The position numbers and the translations under genes were made by a program. Below the pieces are notes generated by a model, which was not told the origin of the DNA, made no database searches, and was given only the letters and a program-made list of their open reading frames with translations. Of a DNA stretch of 64,000 nt, positions 1-9,590 are shown piece after piece. Source of the DNA: Haloferax marisrubri (GTDB lineage Archaea; Halobacteriota; Halobacteria; Halobacteriales; Haloferacaceae); assembly GCF_001469875.2 (NCBI RefSeq), contig NZ_LOPW02000003.1:71310-135309 (forward strand), read 5' to 3'. Numbering within the stretch: the stretch's first letter is position 1; the number at the start of each line of letters is the position of its first letter.

Positions 1-48
1 GTCCGGCGACTCCGAGAGCGCGCGGTCCAGTTGGTCGTCGTAGTCCAT
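1..48 (-). CDS. Translation initiation factor aIF2 subunit beta, N-terminal fragment
   Basis: Only the first 16 codons are inside the window; the rest lies before base 1. They read MDYDDQLDRALSESPD, which I recognise as the usual N-terminus of haloarchaeal aIF2-beta, the subunit of the initiator-tRNA-carrying GTPase complex. The ATG is at 48-46 on the minus strand. An AT-rich TATA-like stretch at 75-83 lies about 30 bases upstream, fitting a leaderless or nearly leaderless mRNA. With so little sequence the call depends on the N-terminal motif alone. Confidence 0.75.
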   Translation of the reverse strand, partial: MDYDDQLDRALSESPD

Positions 49-315
49 GCGCGACAGTACGCGCACGCCGGGGTAAAATTCTCACGACCCCCGGCGCGCG
101 CGACCGGCGTTCGGCGCGCGGGCTACATAGCTATATAAACTACTCGTGATATTCGGCCGGCGCTCGCTATCGTCGGGGCGAAACAACAAACGAATTGAAA
201 ACGGTCGAACACGAAATTTCCCCTGAGACCCCCATAATCGGCGGTTTAAGGGAGTCGGATGCTAACGTGACTCAAGATAATACTATATCCCTCCGGTCTC
301 AAGCCGTGGTTGCTC

Positions 316-552
316 ATGAAGAAGCAGGAACTCATCCACCTGCACGGTCTGCTCGCAGAAGTCCACACCCAGATTGAGGCCTGGGAGGACGAGGAAATCA
401 GTCTCGTCGAGTACAACGAACTCGGCGTACGACCGACATCCATCCACAAGTCCAAGACGGACCACAAAGCAGCCGTGTTTAAACTGGCGAAGGGTATCAC
501 CGGAGCGATGCACGAGGCCGAACCAGAGCCGCTTGCACCGCAAGCCGACTGA
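316..552 (+). CDS. UPF0058 family small protein
   Basis: A 78-residue acidic protein starting MKKQELIHLHGLL, the conserved opening of the UPF0058 family, which is widespread in haloarchaea and has no proven function. It is predicted largely alpha-helical with no membrane segment. I take the ATG at 316 rather than the in-frame TTG at 310, because the family starts at MKKQEL and a TATA-like element (about 278-290) sits the right distance upstream for a near-leaderless message. It is divergent from aIF2-beta. The 206 bases after it, up to the DUF555 gene, hold nothing I can identify. Confidence 0.85.
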   Translation: MKKQELIHLHGLLAEVHTQIEAWEDEEISLVEYNELGVRPTSIHKSKTDHKAAVFKLAKGITGAMHEAEPEPLAPQAD

Positions 553-758
553 ACCGAGAAAAGAAACGCGTTCTCCTCTACACGACCCTACACCCGAGAG
601 CGACCGCGCCGTTCTCTCTCGCGTAACGACGCTTCCGAGCGACTGCCGTGCCGAGTGAGTGGATGAGTTCCGTACGGGAGCAACAACAGCAGTAGGCTGC
701 CCAGAAGCGGTGGCGCGAGACCGACACGCGGCGACGGGGCGATGCGGCGACGACGGTC

Positions 759-1199
759 TCAGCGGTCGTCGACGAGGTCGTCGAAGTCGACGAGCGTTTC
801 GTCGGGGTCCGACGCGCCGGTTTCGGTTCGGGTGTCTCCCTCGCCGTCCGTCTCGACCGAGTCGTCGTCGACCCGTTCGACCGACAGCACTTTCAGCGGG
901 ATGTTTTCGAGACGTTGGCCGATCTCCTTGCGGGCGATGCGCGAGGCGTGTTCTTCCTGTTCGACGTTGAAGACGGTCATCTCCAGTTCGAGGGCGACGA
1001 GCGCCTCGTCCGCGGCGATGAACGCGGGGGGGAGTTCCTCGCCCTCGGGCGAGGTTCGAGCGCCCATGCTAATCTCGACGTACTTCAGGTCGGGATTGAG
1101 CATCTCTCCGGTCTTCGAGATGGCGATGCGAATCGCCTCGTCTACGGTTTCCACGTCGTACACCGGGACCGCGGCCTCGACGACGACTCTGCAGTCCAT
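759..1199 (-). CDS. DUF555 (UPF0212) family protein
   Basis: A 146-residue protein. The first ~95 residues (MDCRVVVEAAVPVYDVET... and the ISMGARTSPEGEELPPAFIA stretch) match the archaeal DUF555/UPF0212 family as I remember it. Function is unknown. The C-terminal ~40 residues form a very acidic tail (many Asp/Glu) that is probably disordered and typical of halophile-specific extensions. It lies 61 bases downstream of the glycosylase gene on the same strand, so the two may be cotranscribed. Confidence 0.85.
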   Translation of the reverse strand: MDCRVVVEAAVPVYDVETVDEAIRIAISKTGEMLNPDLKYVEISMGARTSPEGEELPPAFIAADEALVALELEMTVFNVEQEEHASRIARKEIGQRLENIPLKVLSVERVDDDSVETDGEGDTRTETGASDPDETLVDFDDLVDDR

Positions 1200-1260
1200 G
1201 GTTACGATGAGGTTGTGTGCCGAAGGCTATCAACCTTCTTGCCACCGCGTCTCGTGGCGC

Positions 1261-2175
1261 TCACTCCCCGCCTGAGCGGAGGTAGTGAAACACGTACGTC
1301 TGGGTGTAGCCGGCGTAGCGACCGCCGAGGCGCTCGCGGATGGCCCGCGAGGTGTCGGCGTAGTTCCCCCGGTCGCAGTCGGGGTAGTGTTCCTCGATGG
1401 CTGACCGAATCCACGTATCGAGCGGGACGGCTTCGAGGTAGTCGAGCGAGAACAGGAGGACGCAGTCCGCGACCTTGTCGCCGACGCCGACGAACGTCGT
1501 CAGGAAGTCGCGGGCGTCCTCGTAGTCGCGGCCGCGGGCCTCGGCGGGCGTCGCCTCGCTCGTGGCGACCATCTCGGCCGTCCGCCGGACGTAGGGCGCG
1601 CGGTAGCCGAGGCTGAGGTCGCGCAGTTCGTCCTCCGTGGCCTCGGCCAGTCGCTCGGGCGTCGGATACGCGAAGTACGTCTCGCCGTCGAACTCGACGC
1701 GCTCGCCGTAGGTCTCTCTGAGCCGCGACTGCATCCCGAAGATACGGGAGACGCGCATCTGCGCCGAGCAGATAAACGAGACGAGACAGCCGAACGGCGG
1801 GTCGCGGACGAGTCGCATGCCCGGATACGCCTCGTAGGCCCGCCGGACCAGCGGTTCGTCGGGCATCTCCGAGACGATGGCATCGAGGTCGTCGTCGAGG
1901 CGGAGCAGGTGGGTGAGAAGCGGGACGGCGTCGAGGTTCGACTCCCACTCCAGCGCGCCGTCGGTCTGGCGGACCCTGACGACGGCGGACTCGTCGGAGA
2001 CGCCGTCGAGCGGCGGGACGACCGTCTGGTACCACGCGTCGCCGCCGTGGGCCGCGTCGCGCTCGTACATCCGGCCGTCGGGGCGGTCCCAGAGGTACGA
2101 CTGGCCGCTCTCCAGCGTCGATTGGAGGTCGAACGCTCCGTCGAGGCTCGCGAGGTCGATGACACCCGTCTCCAT
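1261..2175 (-). CDS. ogg: 8-oxoguanine DNA glycosylase / AP lyase
   Basis: A 304-residue helix-hairpin-helix-GPD base excision repair enzyme that removes oxidised guanine. The HhH segment with the catalytic lysine reads FVGVGDKVADCVLL (about residues 228-241). The GPD aspartate follows in AVPLDTWI, matching the OGG1 family arrangement of Lys then Asp about 19 residues later. The N-terminal ~110 residues form the beta-rich TBP-like domain of OGG1 (note ESGQSYLW, equivalent to the usual GQ-FRW motif). Length is in the family range. It is upstream of, and on the same strand as, the DUF555 gene. Confidence 0.9.
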   Translation of the reverse strand: METGVIDLASLDGAFDLQSTLESGQSYLWDRPDGRMYERDAAHGGDAWYQTVVPPLDGVSDESAVVRVRQTDGALEWESNLDAVPLLTHLLRLDDDLDAIVSEMPDEPLVRRAYEAYPGMRLVRDPPFGCLVSFICSAQMRVSRIFGMQSRLRETYGERVEFDGETYFAYPTPERLAEATEDELRDLSLGYRAPYVRRTAEMVATSEATPAEARGRDYEDARDFLTTFVGVGDKVADCVLLFSLDYLEAVPLDTWIRSAIEEHYPDCDRGNYADTSRAIRERLGGRYAGYTQTYVFHYLRSGGE

Positions 2176-2229
2176 CGCTTCGACGTTGGGCGCGGGGGAT
2201 TTGCGGGTTTCGATGCCGGCGGACGAGGC

Positions 2230-2293
2230 GGGGCGGCGACGAATCGGGGCGGCGACGAATCGGGGTGGCGACGAATCGGGGCGACGACGAGCG
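2230..2293. repeat. 16-bp tandem repeat, about four units
   Basis: Units GGGGCGGCGACGAATC at 2230-2245 and 2246-2261 are identical. 2262-2277 differs at one base, and 2278-2293 is degenerate. A second run of ~10-base GCGTCGG-like units follows at about 2297-2330. The array fills the gap between the MscS stop codon and the glycosylase start codon. Confidence 0.85.
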
Positions 2294-2331
2294 AGGCGCG
2301 CCGCGTCGGGCCGCGTCGGGTCGCGTCGCGC

Positions 2332-3276
2332 TCAGCGGTTGCGGCTAACCGGGAAGCTAACGCGGTCCGGGTGGTCGCCCAGTCGGTCGAGGATGCGCTC
2401 GTACAGCCGGTTTTTGACGCGCTGGGCGCGGGTCGGCGGGACGAGCACGCGGAGTCGGAAGACGACCCACGACTCCTCCTGTGCGACGTTGACGGTCGGG
2501 CCGTCGGCCACGTCGAGGTCCAGCGGCGACTCGCGGAGCCTGTCTCGGTAGCGCTTCATCGCGGCGTCCATATCGTCGCCGAGTTCCTCGTCGGCCACGT
2601 CCAAGAGGAGTTGGCGGACGAACGGGAGGTCCGTCTCGTAGGACACCTGCACCGGCACCTCGGTCCAGACGCGGTCGAACAGCGCGCCGTAGTTGACGAC
2701 CTCGGAGGAGAGAACCAGCGAGTTCGGGACGGTGACGGTCCGGCCGGACGGCTGGTTCGACGCGAGGGTGCCGCCGGTCTCCCAGAGCGTCGTAACGAGG
2801 AAGTCGACCTCGGCCACGTCTCCCGAGACCGAGCCGATGTTGACGCGGTCGCCGACCGAGTACGGCCGCTTGACGAGGATGTAGAACCAGCCGATGAAGG
2901 AGAGAATCGGCTGTTGGAGCGCGAAGGTGACGGCGAAGCCGATGACGCCGAACGAGACCAACACGCCGAGCCACTGGTCCGTGAACGCCCCGAGGACGCC
3001 GACCAGCGCGACGCCGCCGAGGGTGAGTCGGAGGACGTTCCGAACGTCGTGGGCCCGGCGGCGGTCGGCGATGCGCCCGACGAAGAACGCGGCGAGAAAC
3101 CGGTAGACGCCGTAGGCGACGAGCGCGACCGCGGCGGCCGACAGCCCCTTCGAGAGGAGCAGGTCGGCGTTGGGGACGGCGAGCTCCGAGAGTGGGGTCG
3201 TCGCGCGGACGAGCGCCGAGAGGACCGCGGCGAGAAGCCCGGCGGCGAACGCGCCGAGGCCGAGGCGGCGAGACAT
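2332..3276 (-). CDS. MscS-family small-conductance mechanosensitive channel
   Basis: A 314-residue membrane protein. Several hydrophobic segments occupy the first ~150 residues (for example AFAAGLLAAVLSALV and a long segment around LRLTGGVALVGVLGAF-like residues). They are followed by the MscS pore-lining helix and beta domain, including QQPILSFIGWFYILVKRPY and the characteristic VGDRVNIGSVSGDVAEVDFL. Such channels open on membrane tension and release solutes on hypo-osmotic shock, which fits a halophile. The ATG at 3276 gives a start directly at the first hydrophobic segment. It stands alone, with malQ ending 66 bases before its start on the same strand. Confidence 0.88.
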   Translation of the reverse strand: MSRRLGLGAFAAGLLAAVLSALVRATTPLSELAVPNADLLLSKGLSAAAVALVAYGVYRFLAAFFVGRIADRRRAHDVRNVLRLTLGGVALVGVLGAFTDQWLGVLVSFGVIGFAVTFALQQPILSFIGWFYILVKRPYSVGDRVNIGSVSGDVAEVDFLVTTLWETGGTLASNQPSGRTVTVPNSLVLSSEVVNYGALFDRVWTEVPVQVSYETDLPFVRQLLLDVADEELGDDMDAAMKRYRDRLRESPLDLDVADGPTVNVAQEESWVVFRLRVLVPPTRAQRVKNRLYERILDRLGDHPDRVSFPVSRNR

Positions 3277-3342
3277 ACCGTTGCCGTCGGGTGGGCGATT
3301 GAAAAAGGTGTAGTCGAACCGAGGCGAGGGTCGGCGGCGGCC

Positions 3343-4833
3343 TCAGTTGCGGATGTGGAGGTCCGTGAGGTTCGCGAGACGGTCGGCGACGCCGTCGTCG
3401 AGGCCCTCGCGGGTGACGCGCCACTCCCAGTTACCGGTCTGCGTGCCGGGGGTGTTGAAGCGGGCGTCGGAGCCGAGGCCGAGGAGGTCTTGGGTCGTCG
3501 TGAACGCGAGGACGGACGCGGAGTTCCAGACGGCGTCGACGATAGACCAGTGAATCTCCGAGCCGTCCGCGCCGATGTTGTAGTGGAGGCAGTCGCGGGT
3601 GCGGTCGTCGAGGTCGCGGTAGTAGCCGACGAACGTGTCGGTGTCGTGGGTCGAGGTGTAGGCGACGGAGTTCTCCGGGTAGTGCATCGGCTGGTACATG
3701 TCGCCCTCGCTGCACCAGTCGGCGTACTGCGGGACGCGCATGCCGGGGAAGGCGAACCGGTCGCGGAGGTCGACGAGCGAGGCGTCGAGGAAGCCGAGGT
3801 CCTCGACGATGAAGGGGAGGTCGCCCAGTTCGCGCTCGACCGTCTCGAAGAAGTCGTGGCCGGGCGCGTCGCGCCACTCGCCGTCGCCGGGGTCGTCGGA
3901 GTCGGCGTCGATGGCCCAGAACTCGTCGAAGCCTTTGAAGTGGTCGATGCGGGTCACGTCCACGAGGTCGAACAGGCGACGGAGGCGGTCGAGCCACCAG
4001 CCGTAGTCGTCCTCGCGGAGCGTCTCCCAGTCGTACAGCGGGTTGCCCCAGCGCTGGCCGGAGTCGTTCGGGTTCGGCGGGACGCCGGCGACGACGGCGG
4101 GTTCGTTCGACTCGGTGAGGTCGAACGCCTCGGGGGCGGCCCACACGTCGGCGCTGTCGAGCGCGACGTAGATGGGGAGGTCGCCGACGAGGGTGACACC
4201 CTTCTCGTCGGCGTAGTCGGCGAGGGCGCGCCACTGTTCGTCGAAGCAGAACTGGACGAACTCGCGGTAGCGAATCTCGTCGGCGCGCGCCTCGCGGGCG
4301 TCGGCGAGCGCGTCGGGGTCGCGGGTCTTCAACTCGGTCGGCCAGTCTATCCACGCCCGCTGGAACTCGTCTTTCAGGGCGGCGAACAGCGCGTAGTCCT
4401 CGAGCCACCCGGCCTCGCGCTCGCGGAAGGCGTCGAAGGCGGCGCGGTCGTCCTCGGTGGCCTCGGCCTCGAAGCGGTCGAAGGCGGTGCGAAGCCGCGA
4501 GCGCTTGTACTCGCCGACGCGCTCGTAGTCGACCGCGTGGGGGTCGAAGTCGGGGACGGGTTCGAGGTCGTCGTCGGTGAGCCACCCGCGCTGTACGAGG
4601 TCAGTAAGGTCGATGAGAAGCGGATTGCCGGCGAACGAGGAGGTCGATTGGTACGGCGAGTTCGCCATGGCCGGCTCGGTCGGTCCGAGGGGACAGAACT
4701 GCCACATCGACTGTTCGGCGTCGGCGAGGAAGTCCACGAAGGCGCGCGCGCCGTCGCCGAGGTCGCCGATGCCGTGTGGCCCCGGGACCGAGGTGACGTG
4801 CATGAACACCCCGCTCTGTCGAGAAAGTCGCAT
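3343..4833 (-). CDS. malQ: 4-alpha-glucanotransferase (amylomaltase)
   Basis: A 496-residue GH77 enzyme that transfers alpha-1,4-glucan segments between maltodextrins in the cytoplasm. Family hallmarks include the N-terminal SGVFMHVTSVPGPHGIGDLG, QFCPLGPT, IYVALDSADVW, the nucleophile region VTRIDHFKGFDEFWAI, the acid/base region LPFIVEDLGF, and YTSTHDTDTFVGYY. I start at the ATG at 4833 (MRLSRQ); the GTG six bases earlier is possible. It is divergent from thrS across a 207-base gap. The amylase/glucoamylase cluster near 38.7-48.0 kb would supply its substrates. Confidence 0.93.
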   Translation of the reverse strand: MRLSRQSGVFMHVTSVPGPHGIGDLGDGARAFVDFLADAEQSMWQFCPLGPTEPAMANSPYQSTSSFAGNPLLIDLTDLVQRGWLTDDDLEPVPDFDPHAVDYERVGEYKRSRLRTAFDRFEAEATEDDRAAFDAFREREAGWLEDYALFAALKDEFQRAWIDWPTELKTRDPDALADAREARADEIRYREFVQFCFDEQWRALADYADEKGVTLVGDLPIYVALDSADVWAAPEAFDLTESNEPAVVAGVPPNPNDSGQRWGNPLYDWETLREDDYGWWLDRLRRLFDLVDVTRIDHFKGFDEFWAIDADSDDPGDGEWRDAPGHDFFETVERELGDLPFIVEDLGFLDASLVDLRDRFAFPGMRVPQYADWCSEGDMYQPMHYPENSVAYTSTHDTDTFVGYYRDLDDRTRDCLHYNIGADGSEIHWSIVDAVWNSASVLAFTTTQDLLGLGSDARFNTPGTQTGNWEWRVTREGLDDGVADRLANLTDLHIRN

Positions 4834-5008
4834 ACTCACAGGGTCCGCGTGCGACCCAATTGGTACTTTGGGTCGAAACAGCGGGCCGACGAGGAGACCG
4901 CGAGCGTGGGCGCGAGGTTCGACTCACCCCGCCGACGCCGCCATAGTTATGCTAGCAAATAGCACGAAACCGGCCGCGAGCGGGCGTCGCTCGCGCTCGT
5001 CTCAACAA

Positions 5009-5017
5009 CACTTATTC
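5009..5017 (+). promoter_or_regulatory. TATA element of thrS
   Basis: An AT-rich TATA-like stretch (core TTATT) about 28 bases before the thrS ATG at 5041, the spacing expected for a leaderless haloarchaeal transcript. Confidence 0.5.
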
Positions 5018-5040
5018 TCCCCCGTCCGTTCCGTGCGCGT

Positions 5041-6972
5041 ATGAGTGATATCGCTGTCATCCTCCCCGACGGGACGGAACTCTCCGTCGAGGAGGGTGCG
5101 ACGGTGCGAGACGCCGCGTTCGCAATCGGCCCCGGCCTCGGCAAGGACACCGTCGCCGGCGTCGTCGATGGCGAACTCGTGGACAAGGAGACGCCGCTCC
5201 ACGACGGCGCGGACCTCGTCATCGTCACCGACCAGTCCGACGAGTATCTGGACGTGCTCCGCCACTCGGCGGCCCACGTCTTCGCGCAGGCCCTCCAGCG
5301 GCTCCACCCCGAGGCCAAGCTGACCATCGGCCCGTGGACGGACGACGGCTTCTACTACGACGTGACGAGCGTCGACCTCGAACAGGAGGACCTCGAAGCC
5401 ATCGAAGACGAGATGCGCGACATCATCGAGGAGGACCTCGACATCGAGCGCGTCCTCGTCGACCGCGAGGAGGCCCTCGAAAAGTACGCCGACAACCCCT
5501 ACAAGCGCGACATCCTCGAAGAGGAGGCCGCCGGCGACGACGAGCTTTCGTTCTACCAGCAGGGCGAGTTCGAGGACCTCTGTAAGGGGCCGCACGTCGA
5601 ATCGACGGGCGAAATCGGCGCGGTCAAGCTCCTGAACATCTCCGCGGCCTACTGGCGCGGCGACGAGGAGAACGACACGCTGACGCGGGTGTACGGGACG
5701 GCGTTCGAGTCCGAGTCCGACCTCGAAGAGTTCCTCGACATGCGCGAGGAGGCCAAAGAGCGCGACCACCGGAAGCTCGGACAGGAGCTGAACCTGTTCG
5801 CCATCGACGAGACGACGGGACCGGGCCTGCCGCTGTACCAGCCCAACGGCAAGCGCATCCTCGACGAACTCGCGGACTACGCGAAACAGCTCAACCTCGA
5901 CGCCGGCTACGACCCCGTCGAGACGCCCCACCTGTTCCGGACGGAGCTGTGGAAGAAGTCGGGCCACTACGAGAACTACGTCGACGACATGTTCCTCCTC
6001 GACGTGAACGACGAGGAGTACGGCCTGAAGCCGATGAACTGCCCCGGTCACGCGACCATCTTCGACCAGCAGTCGTGGTCGTACCGCGACCTGCCGGTGC
6101 GCTACTTCGAGGACGGGAAGGTCTACCGGAAGGAACAGCGCGGCGAGCTGTCGGGCCTCTCGCGCGTCTGGTCCTTTACCATCGACGACGGCCACCTGTT
6201 CGTCCGCCCCGACCAAATCGAAGACGAGATCAATCTCATCATCGACAACATCCTGACCGTGTTCGACACGTTCGGGCTTGACGCCGAAGTCGCGCTCGCC
6301 ACGCGCCCCGAGAAGTCCGTCGGCAGCGACGAAATCTGGGAGCAGGCGGAGACGCAACTCCGCGCGGTCCTCGACGACAGCGGCATCGACTACGGCATCG
6401 AGGCCGGCGACGGCGCGTTCTACGGCCCGAAAATCGACTTCGCGTTCAAGGACGCCCTCGGTCGCAAGTGGGACGGCCCGACGGTCCAACTCGACTTCAA
6501 CATGCCCGACCGCTTCGACCTCACCTACACGGGCGAGGACAACGAGGACCACCAGCCGGTGATGATTCACCGCGCGCTCTACGGCAGTTACGAGCGCTTC
6601 TTCATGGTCCTCATCGAGCACTTCAACGGCAAGTTCCCGTTCTGGCTCGCGCCCGAGCAGGTCCGCATCCTGCCCATCTCGGACGACCAGATGGGCTACG
6701 CGAAGAAGCTCCAGTACGAACTCGGCGACTTCCGCGTCGACATCGAGGACCGCTCGTGGACGCTCGGCCGGAAGATTCGCGAGGCCCAGACCGACCGCGT
6801 CCCGTACATGGTCATCGTCGGCGGCGACGAGGAGGAAGCCGGAACCATCTCCGTCCGCGACCGCAAGGAGCGGGAGGCCAAGGACGTGAGCGTCGAGGCG
6901 TTCCGCGACCACCTCCACAGCGAATACGACAAAAAGCGCCCGGAACCCGACTTCCTCGCCGACGAGGAGTGA
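5041..6972 (+). CDS. thrS: Threonine--tRNA ligase
   Basis: A 643-residue class II synthetase that charges tRNA-Thr. Order: TGS domain (about 1-60), editing/SAD domain with HSAAH (about 78) and CKGPHV (about 182), catalytic core and anticodon-binding domain. Core landmarks are MNCPGH (zinc cysteine), motif 2 around [15 protein letters not shown], and motif 3 GSYERF. The C-terminal domain starts near [12 protein letters not shown]. The full bacterial-type architecture with an N-terminal editing domain is present, unlike the archaeal ThrRS type with a DTD-like editing domain. It converges with the hydrolase gene, 12 bases between stops. Confidence 0.96.
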   Translation: MSDIAVILPDGTELSVEEGATVRDAAFAIGPGLGKDTVAGVVDGELVDKETPLHDGADLVIVTDQSDEYLDVLRHSAAHVFAQALQRLHPEAKLTIGPWTDDGFYYDVTSVDLEQEDLEAIEDEMRDIIEEDLDIERVLVDREEALEKYADNPYKRDILEEEAAGDDELSFYQQGEFEDLCKGPHVESTGEIGAVKLLNISAAYWRGDEENDTLTRVYGTAFESESDLEEFLDMREEAKERDHRKLGQELNLFAIDETTGPGLPLYQPNGKRILDELADYAKQLNLDAGYDPVETPHLFRTELWKKSGHYENYVDDMFLLDVNDEEYGLKPMNCPGHATIFDQQSWSYRDLPVRYFEDGKVYRKEQRGELSGLSRVWSFTIDDGHLFVRPDQIEDEINLIIDNILTVFDTFGLDAEVALATRPEKSVGSDEIWEQAETQLRAVLDDSGIDYGIEAGDGAFYGPKIDFAFKDALGRKWDGPTVQLDFNMPDRFDLTYTGEDNEDHQPVMIHRALYGSYERFFMVLIEHFNGKFPFWLAPEQVRILPISDDQMGYAKKLQYELGDFRVDIEDRSWTLGRKIREAQTDRVPYMVIVGGDEEEAGTISVRDRKEREAKDVSVEAFRDHLHSEYDKKRPEPDFLADEE

Positions 6973-6984
6973 AGAGCCCGGCAG

Positions 6985-8424
6985 TCAGGCGGTAACTGAT
7001 TCTCTGTTTCGGCGGTTCCGCGCCGCCGCGTCCAACTCTCGCCGGACCGTCGTTCGGAACGATTCGTCCCTGATGAGGTGTGCGAGCACGCCGAAGTGTC
7101 CGCAGTCCCACTCGCGGCGGTTCGGCCGCGGAACGCCCCACTCGTCGAGGAGCGCGCGGGCCGTGGACGCGGGAGCCATCTCGTCGCGGGTCCCGACGAA
7201 CGGGAAGACGCGTTCGGGCGCGAGACACGGGTCTTTCGGCGGGTTCAACAGCGGTGCGAACTCGTGGAGCGCCTCGCCGGTCCAGCCGGCCGCGTCGAGC
7301 GCGTCGTCGATGTCGAGCAGTCTCGTGAGTCCCCCCGAGAGGAGCGTCTGGTCGATTGCGCCGGGCATCCCCACGGGAAACAGCAGGTCGGGGCGCATGG
7401 ACTCCGGCCAGTCGCCGCACCGACCGCCGACGTGGAGCGCGACGGTGCCGCCGAGGCTGACGCCGCCGACGCCGACGACCGGTGCGCCCTCGGTCCGCGC
7501 CCAGTCGATGAGGACGGCGGTCTCCAGCGCGGCCGCCGAGTAGAGCGTGAACAGGCCGACGGGCGCGCGGGCGATGTAGGGCTCGCCGCTGTATCGGCCG
7601 AGTAGCTCGCGGCGGCCGTGCCACGGCGCGTCGGGGAGGATGACCCGGTAGCCCTCGGGGGCGAGCGCGCGGGCGACGTACTCCTCTTCGGGCCAGTAGG
7701 TGAGTTGGTCGTCGAACATCCCCCACCCGGAGTGGAAGACGAGCGTCGGCAGGTCGTCGGCGGCGTCGACGGGTTCGTACACCCGCGCAGTCGCCCGGTC
7801 GCTGAGGTGCGGCGAGGGCGACCGGAAGCGGAGCAGGTACTCGACGGTTCCCGGCCCGCGGACGGTCGCCGAACGTTCGACGCGGGGGAACTCCTCGGCC
7901 GCGCTCGACTCGGCGAAGCCGTAGAGACGCTCCGGTTCGGCGAGTTCGTGGTGCCAGCGGGTCCGCGCGTCCTCGGGCGAGGGTATCTCGAACTTCACCG
8001 GCGGCACGAGGTGTTCCTTCGAGAGGAACCCGAAGATATCGGTCGGTTTAGCCCGCCGTTCCGACACTTCTCGGCGCTCGCGCTCGACGGCGACGCGCTC
8101 GTCGGGGGTGGACTCGTCGTCCCCCCAGAAGACGCTGTCCCAGCGCTCCATCGTCTCGTCGTACGCGCCGCGGAGGCGCGCGTACCGCGCGAGGGCGCGT
8201 TCGATTCGGTCGTGGAGGTGCGGCGCGGGCGGCGCACCGACCTCTCGGAGGTACGCTTCCGGGCCCTCCGAGAGCGCCACGTCGGCCGCGGCGCGAGCGC
8301 GAACGACGGCGAACTCGCGGGGGAGCGAGCGGGTCTTGAACGCCTCGAACGGGCGCGAGGTCACAAGTCGGCCGGCGGGCGAGGTGAGCAGCCGGTGTAC
8401 CGCCGGGGTTTCGAGGTGGTCCAT
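6985..8424 (-). CDS. Alpha/beta hydrolase family protein
   Basis: A 479-residue protein. The second half has an alpha/beta-hydrolase core: FHSGWGMFDD (oxyanion region), LPDAPWHGRR, nucleophile elbow VGVGGVSLGGTVAL (G-x-S-x-G with S as nucleophile), a late acidic residue in VGTRDEM, and the histidine in DCGHFG. The PWHGRR motif resembles the ABHD18/DUF2048 group, but that placement is tentative. The N-terminal ~200 residues are not recognised. I start at the ATG at 8424 (MDHLETPAVH), since an AT-rich element at 8446-8455 gives leaderless spacing; the frame is open further upstream. Substrate unknown. Confidence 0.8.
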   Translation of the reverse strand: MDHLETPAVHRLLTSPAGRLVTSRPFEAFKTRSLPREFAVVRARAAADVALSEGPEAYLREVGAPPAPHLHDRIERALARYARLRGAYDETMERWDSVFWGDDESTPDERVAVERERREVSERRAKPTDIFGFLSKEHLVPPVKFEIPSPEDARTRWHHELAEPERLYGFAESSAAEEFPRVERSATVRGPGTVEYLLRFRSPSPHLSDRATARVYEPVDAADDLPTLVFHSGWGMFDDQLTYWPEEEYVARALAPEGYRVILPDAPWHGRRELLGRYSGEPYIARAPVGLFTLYSAAALETAVLIDWARTEGAPVVGVGGVSLGGTVALHVGGRCGDWPESMRPDLLFPVGMPGAIDQTLLSGGLTRLLDIDDALDAAGWTGEALHEFAPLLNPPKDPCLAPERVFPFVGTRDEMAPASTARALLDEWGVPRPNRREWDCGHFGVLAHLIRDESFRTTVRRELDAAARNRRNRESVTA

Positions 8425-8524
8425 GCCGTGTGATACGAGTGACACGATAATGACCCTAGGCCCGCGTGTCGGAGCGTGAGAACGGTCGGGGTCGGCCGAT
8501 GGACGAACCGTAACAGCCAAATTC

Positions 8525-8540
8525 TTTAGGCCAGCCTAAA
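8525..8540. promoter_or_regulatory. Iron box (DtxR-like palindrome) 1
   Basis: TTTAGG-CCAG-CCTAAA, perfect six-base inverted arms with a four-base spacer, four bases before the ATG of the first FAD protein. Three similar palindromes occur in this window in the same position relative to iron-type genes. The half-site resembles the DtxR/IdeR operator half-site TTAGG, so binding by a haloarchaeal DtxR-family metal regulator is inferred. Confidence 0.75.
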
Positions 8541-8544
8541 ACAC

Positions 8545-9510
8545 ATGGGCAGAGAAACCGAGCGAGAACGCGAGTGCGACGTGGCCGTCGTCGGCGGCGG
8601 CCCCGCGGGGTGTGCGGCCGCGCTCTGTACCGCCAGAGACGGCCTCGACACGGTCGTCTTCGACGGCGGCGACGCCTCGCTCGACCGCTGTGCGTTTCTG
8701 GAGAACTACCCCGGCTTCCCCGGCGGCATCGACGTGGCAACGTTCCGCGGACTGCTCCACGACCAGGTTCGGGAGGCGGGCGCGACGCTCGTCACCGAGA
8801 CGGTCGAATCGGTCACAGAAGTGGCGGCGGAATCCGAGACCGAGACGAAGGACAGAACGGCGGGCGCGGGCGGGTTCCGCGTCGAGACGTCGGCGGGAAC
8901 GACGGTCGTCGCGTCTCGGGTCGTCGCGGCCACGACGCTCGACGGGAACTACCTCCGACCGGTCGGCGACGAAGACGCGATGTTCGAGCGACACGTGCGG
9001 AAGAAGGGCACCCACGAGCGGTTCGACGGGTCGTACGCCGACGCGGACGGGCGGACGCCGGTCGAAGGCCTCTACGTCGCCGGCGGGCTCGCGGACCGGG
9101 GAGACCTCGTCCTCTTGGCCGCGGCCGACGGGATGCGCGTCGGTCGGCTCGTCGTCGACGACGCCCGCCGCGAGTTCGGCTACTGGGAGGAGGCGACACC
9201 GCACATGGACTGGCTCCGTCGGATTCCCGACGACTCCGACGACTGGGACGAAGAGCGCTCGTGGGACGAGTGGTTCGACTACCACCGCCTGCCCGACGAC
9301 CGCGACCTCGACCCCGACCGCGTCGCTCGCGTGAAAGCGCGGGAACTCGCGTTCGTCGAGCGGAGTCGGCTCGAACGCGACGAAATCGACCGGCGGGCCG
9401 AGCGCGGTCACCGCCGCCTCGCCGACCACCTCGACGACGAGGTACTGCTCGACGCCGTGGACGACGAGCGGATTCGGTCGTACCTCAGCGACCGCGATTC
9501 GGAACCGTAG
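8545..9510 (+). CDS. FAD-dependent oxidoreductase, iron-associated, copy 1
   Basis: A 321-residue flavoprotein with an N-terminal dinucleotide fold (DVAVVGGGPAGCAAALCTA) and a second FAD-contact motif (EGLYVAGGLADRG, about residue 175). It resembles thioredoxin-reductase folds but lacks the CxxC redox pair; the ENYPGFPGGI segment is like those proteins. The C-terminal ~120 residues (from FGYWEEATPHMDWLR) are charged, helical and unfamiliar. A paralogue at 10793-11752 shares this whole architecture. The iron box before it and the binding lipoprotein between the copies suggest a role in iron uptake, perhaps reducing an imported ferric chelate in the cytoplasm; this is inference. Confidence 0.85.
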   Translation: MGRETERERECDVAVVGGGPAGCAAALCTARDGLDTVVFDGGDASLDRCAFLENYPGFPGGIDVATFRGLLHDQVREAGATLVTETVESVTEVAAESETETKDRTAGAGGFRVETSAGTTVVASRVVAATTLDGNYLRPVGDEDAMFERHVRKKGTHERFDGSYADADGRTPVEGLYVAGGLADRGDLVLLAAADGMRVGRLVVDDARREFGYWEEATPHMDWLRRIPDDSDDWDEERSWDEWFDYHRLPDDRDLDPDRVARVKARELAFVERSRLERDEIDRRAERGHRRLADHLDDEVLLDAVDDERIRSYLSDRDSEP

Positions 9511-9568
9511 CCGAGGCTATCGTGGAAATCCCGGTGGCTAATTCGACAGCCATAGAAAAGTTTATCAC

Positions 9569-9586
9569 TTTTAGGTTGGCCTAAAA
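9569..9586. promoter_or_regulatory. Iron box (DtxR-like palindrome) 2
   Basis: TTTTAGG-TTGG-CCTAAAA, perfect seven-base arms, between a TATA-like TTTAT (9561-9565) and the ATG at 9591. A bound repressor would cover the transcription start. This is the longest of the four boxes. Confidence 0.8.
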
Positions 9587-9590
9587 CTGT

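Noticed and set aside
1909..4962. Very long open frame of about 1,000 codons on the plus strand across ogg, mscS and malQ
   Set aside because: It is antisense to three well-supported genes; GC-rich DNA with GC-ended codons keeps the opposite strand free of stops. The translated product is low-complexity (Val/Glu/Arg-rich) with no motifs.
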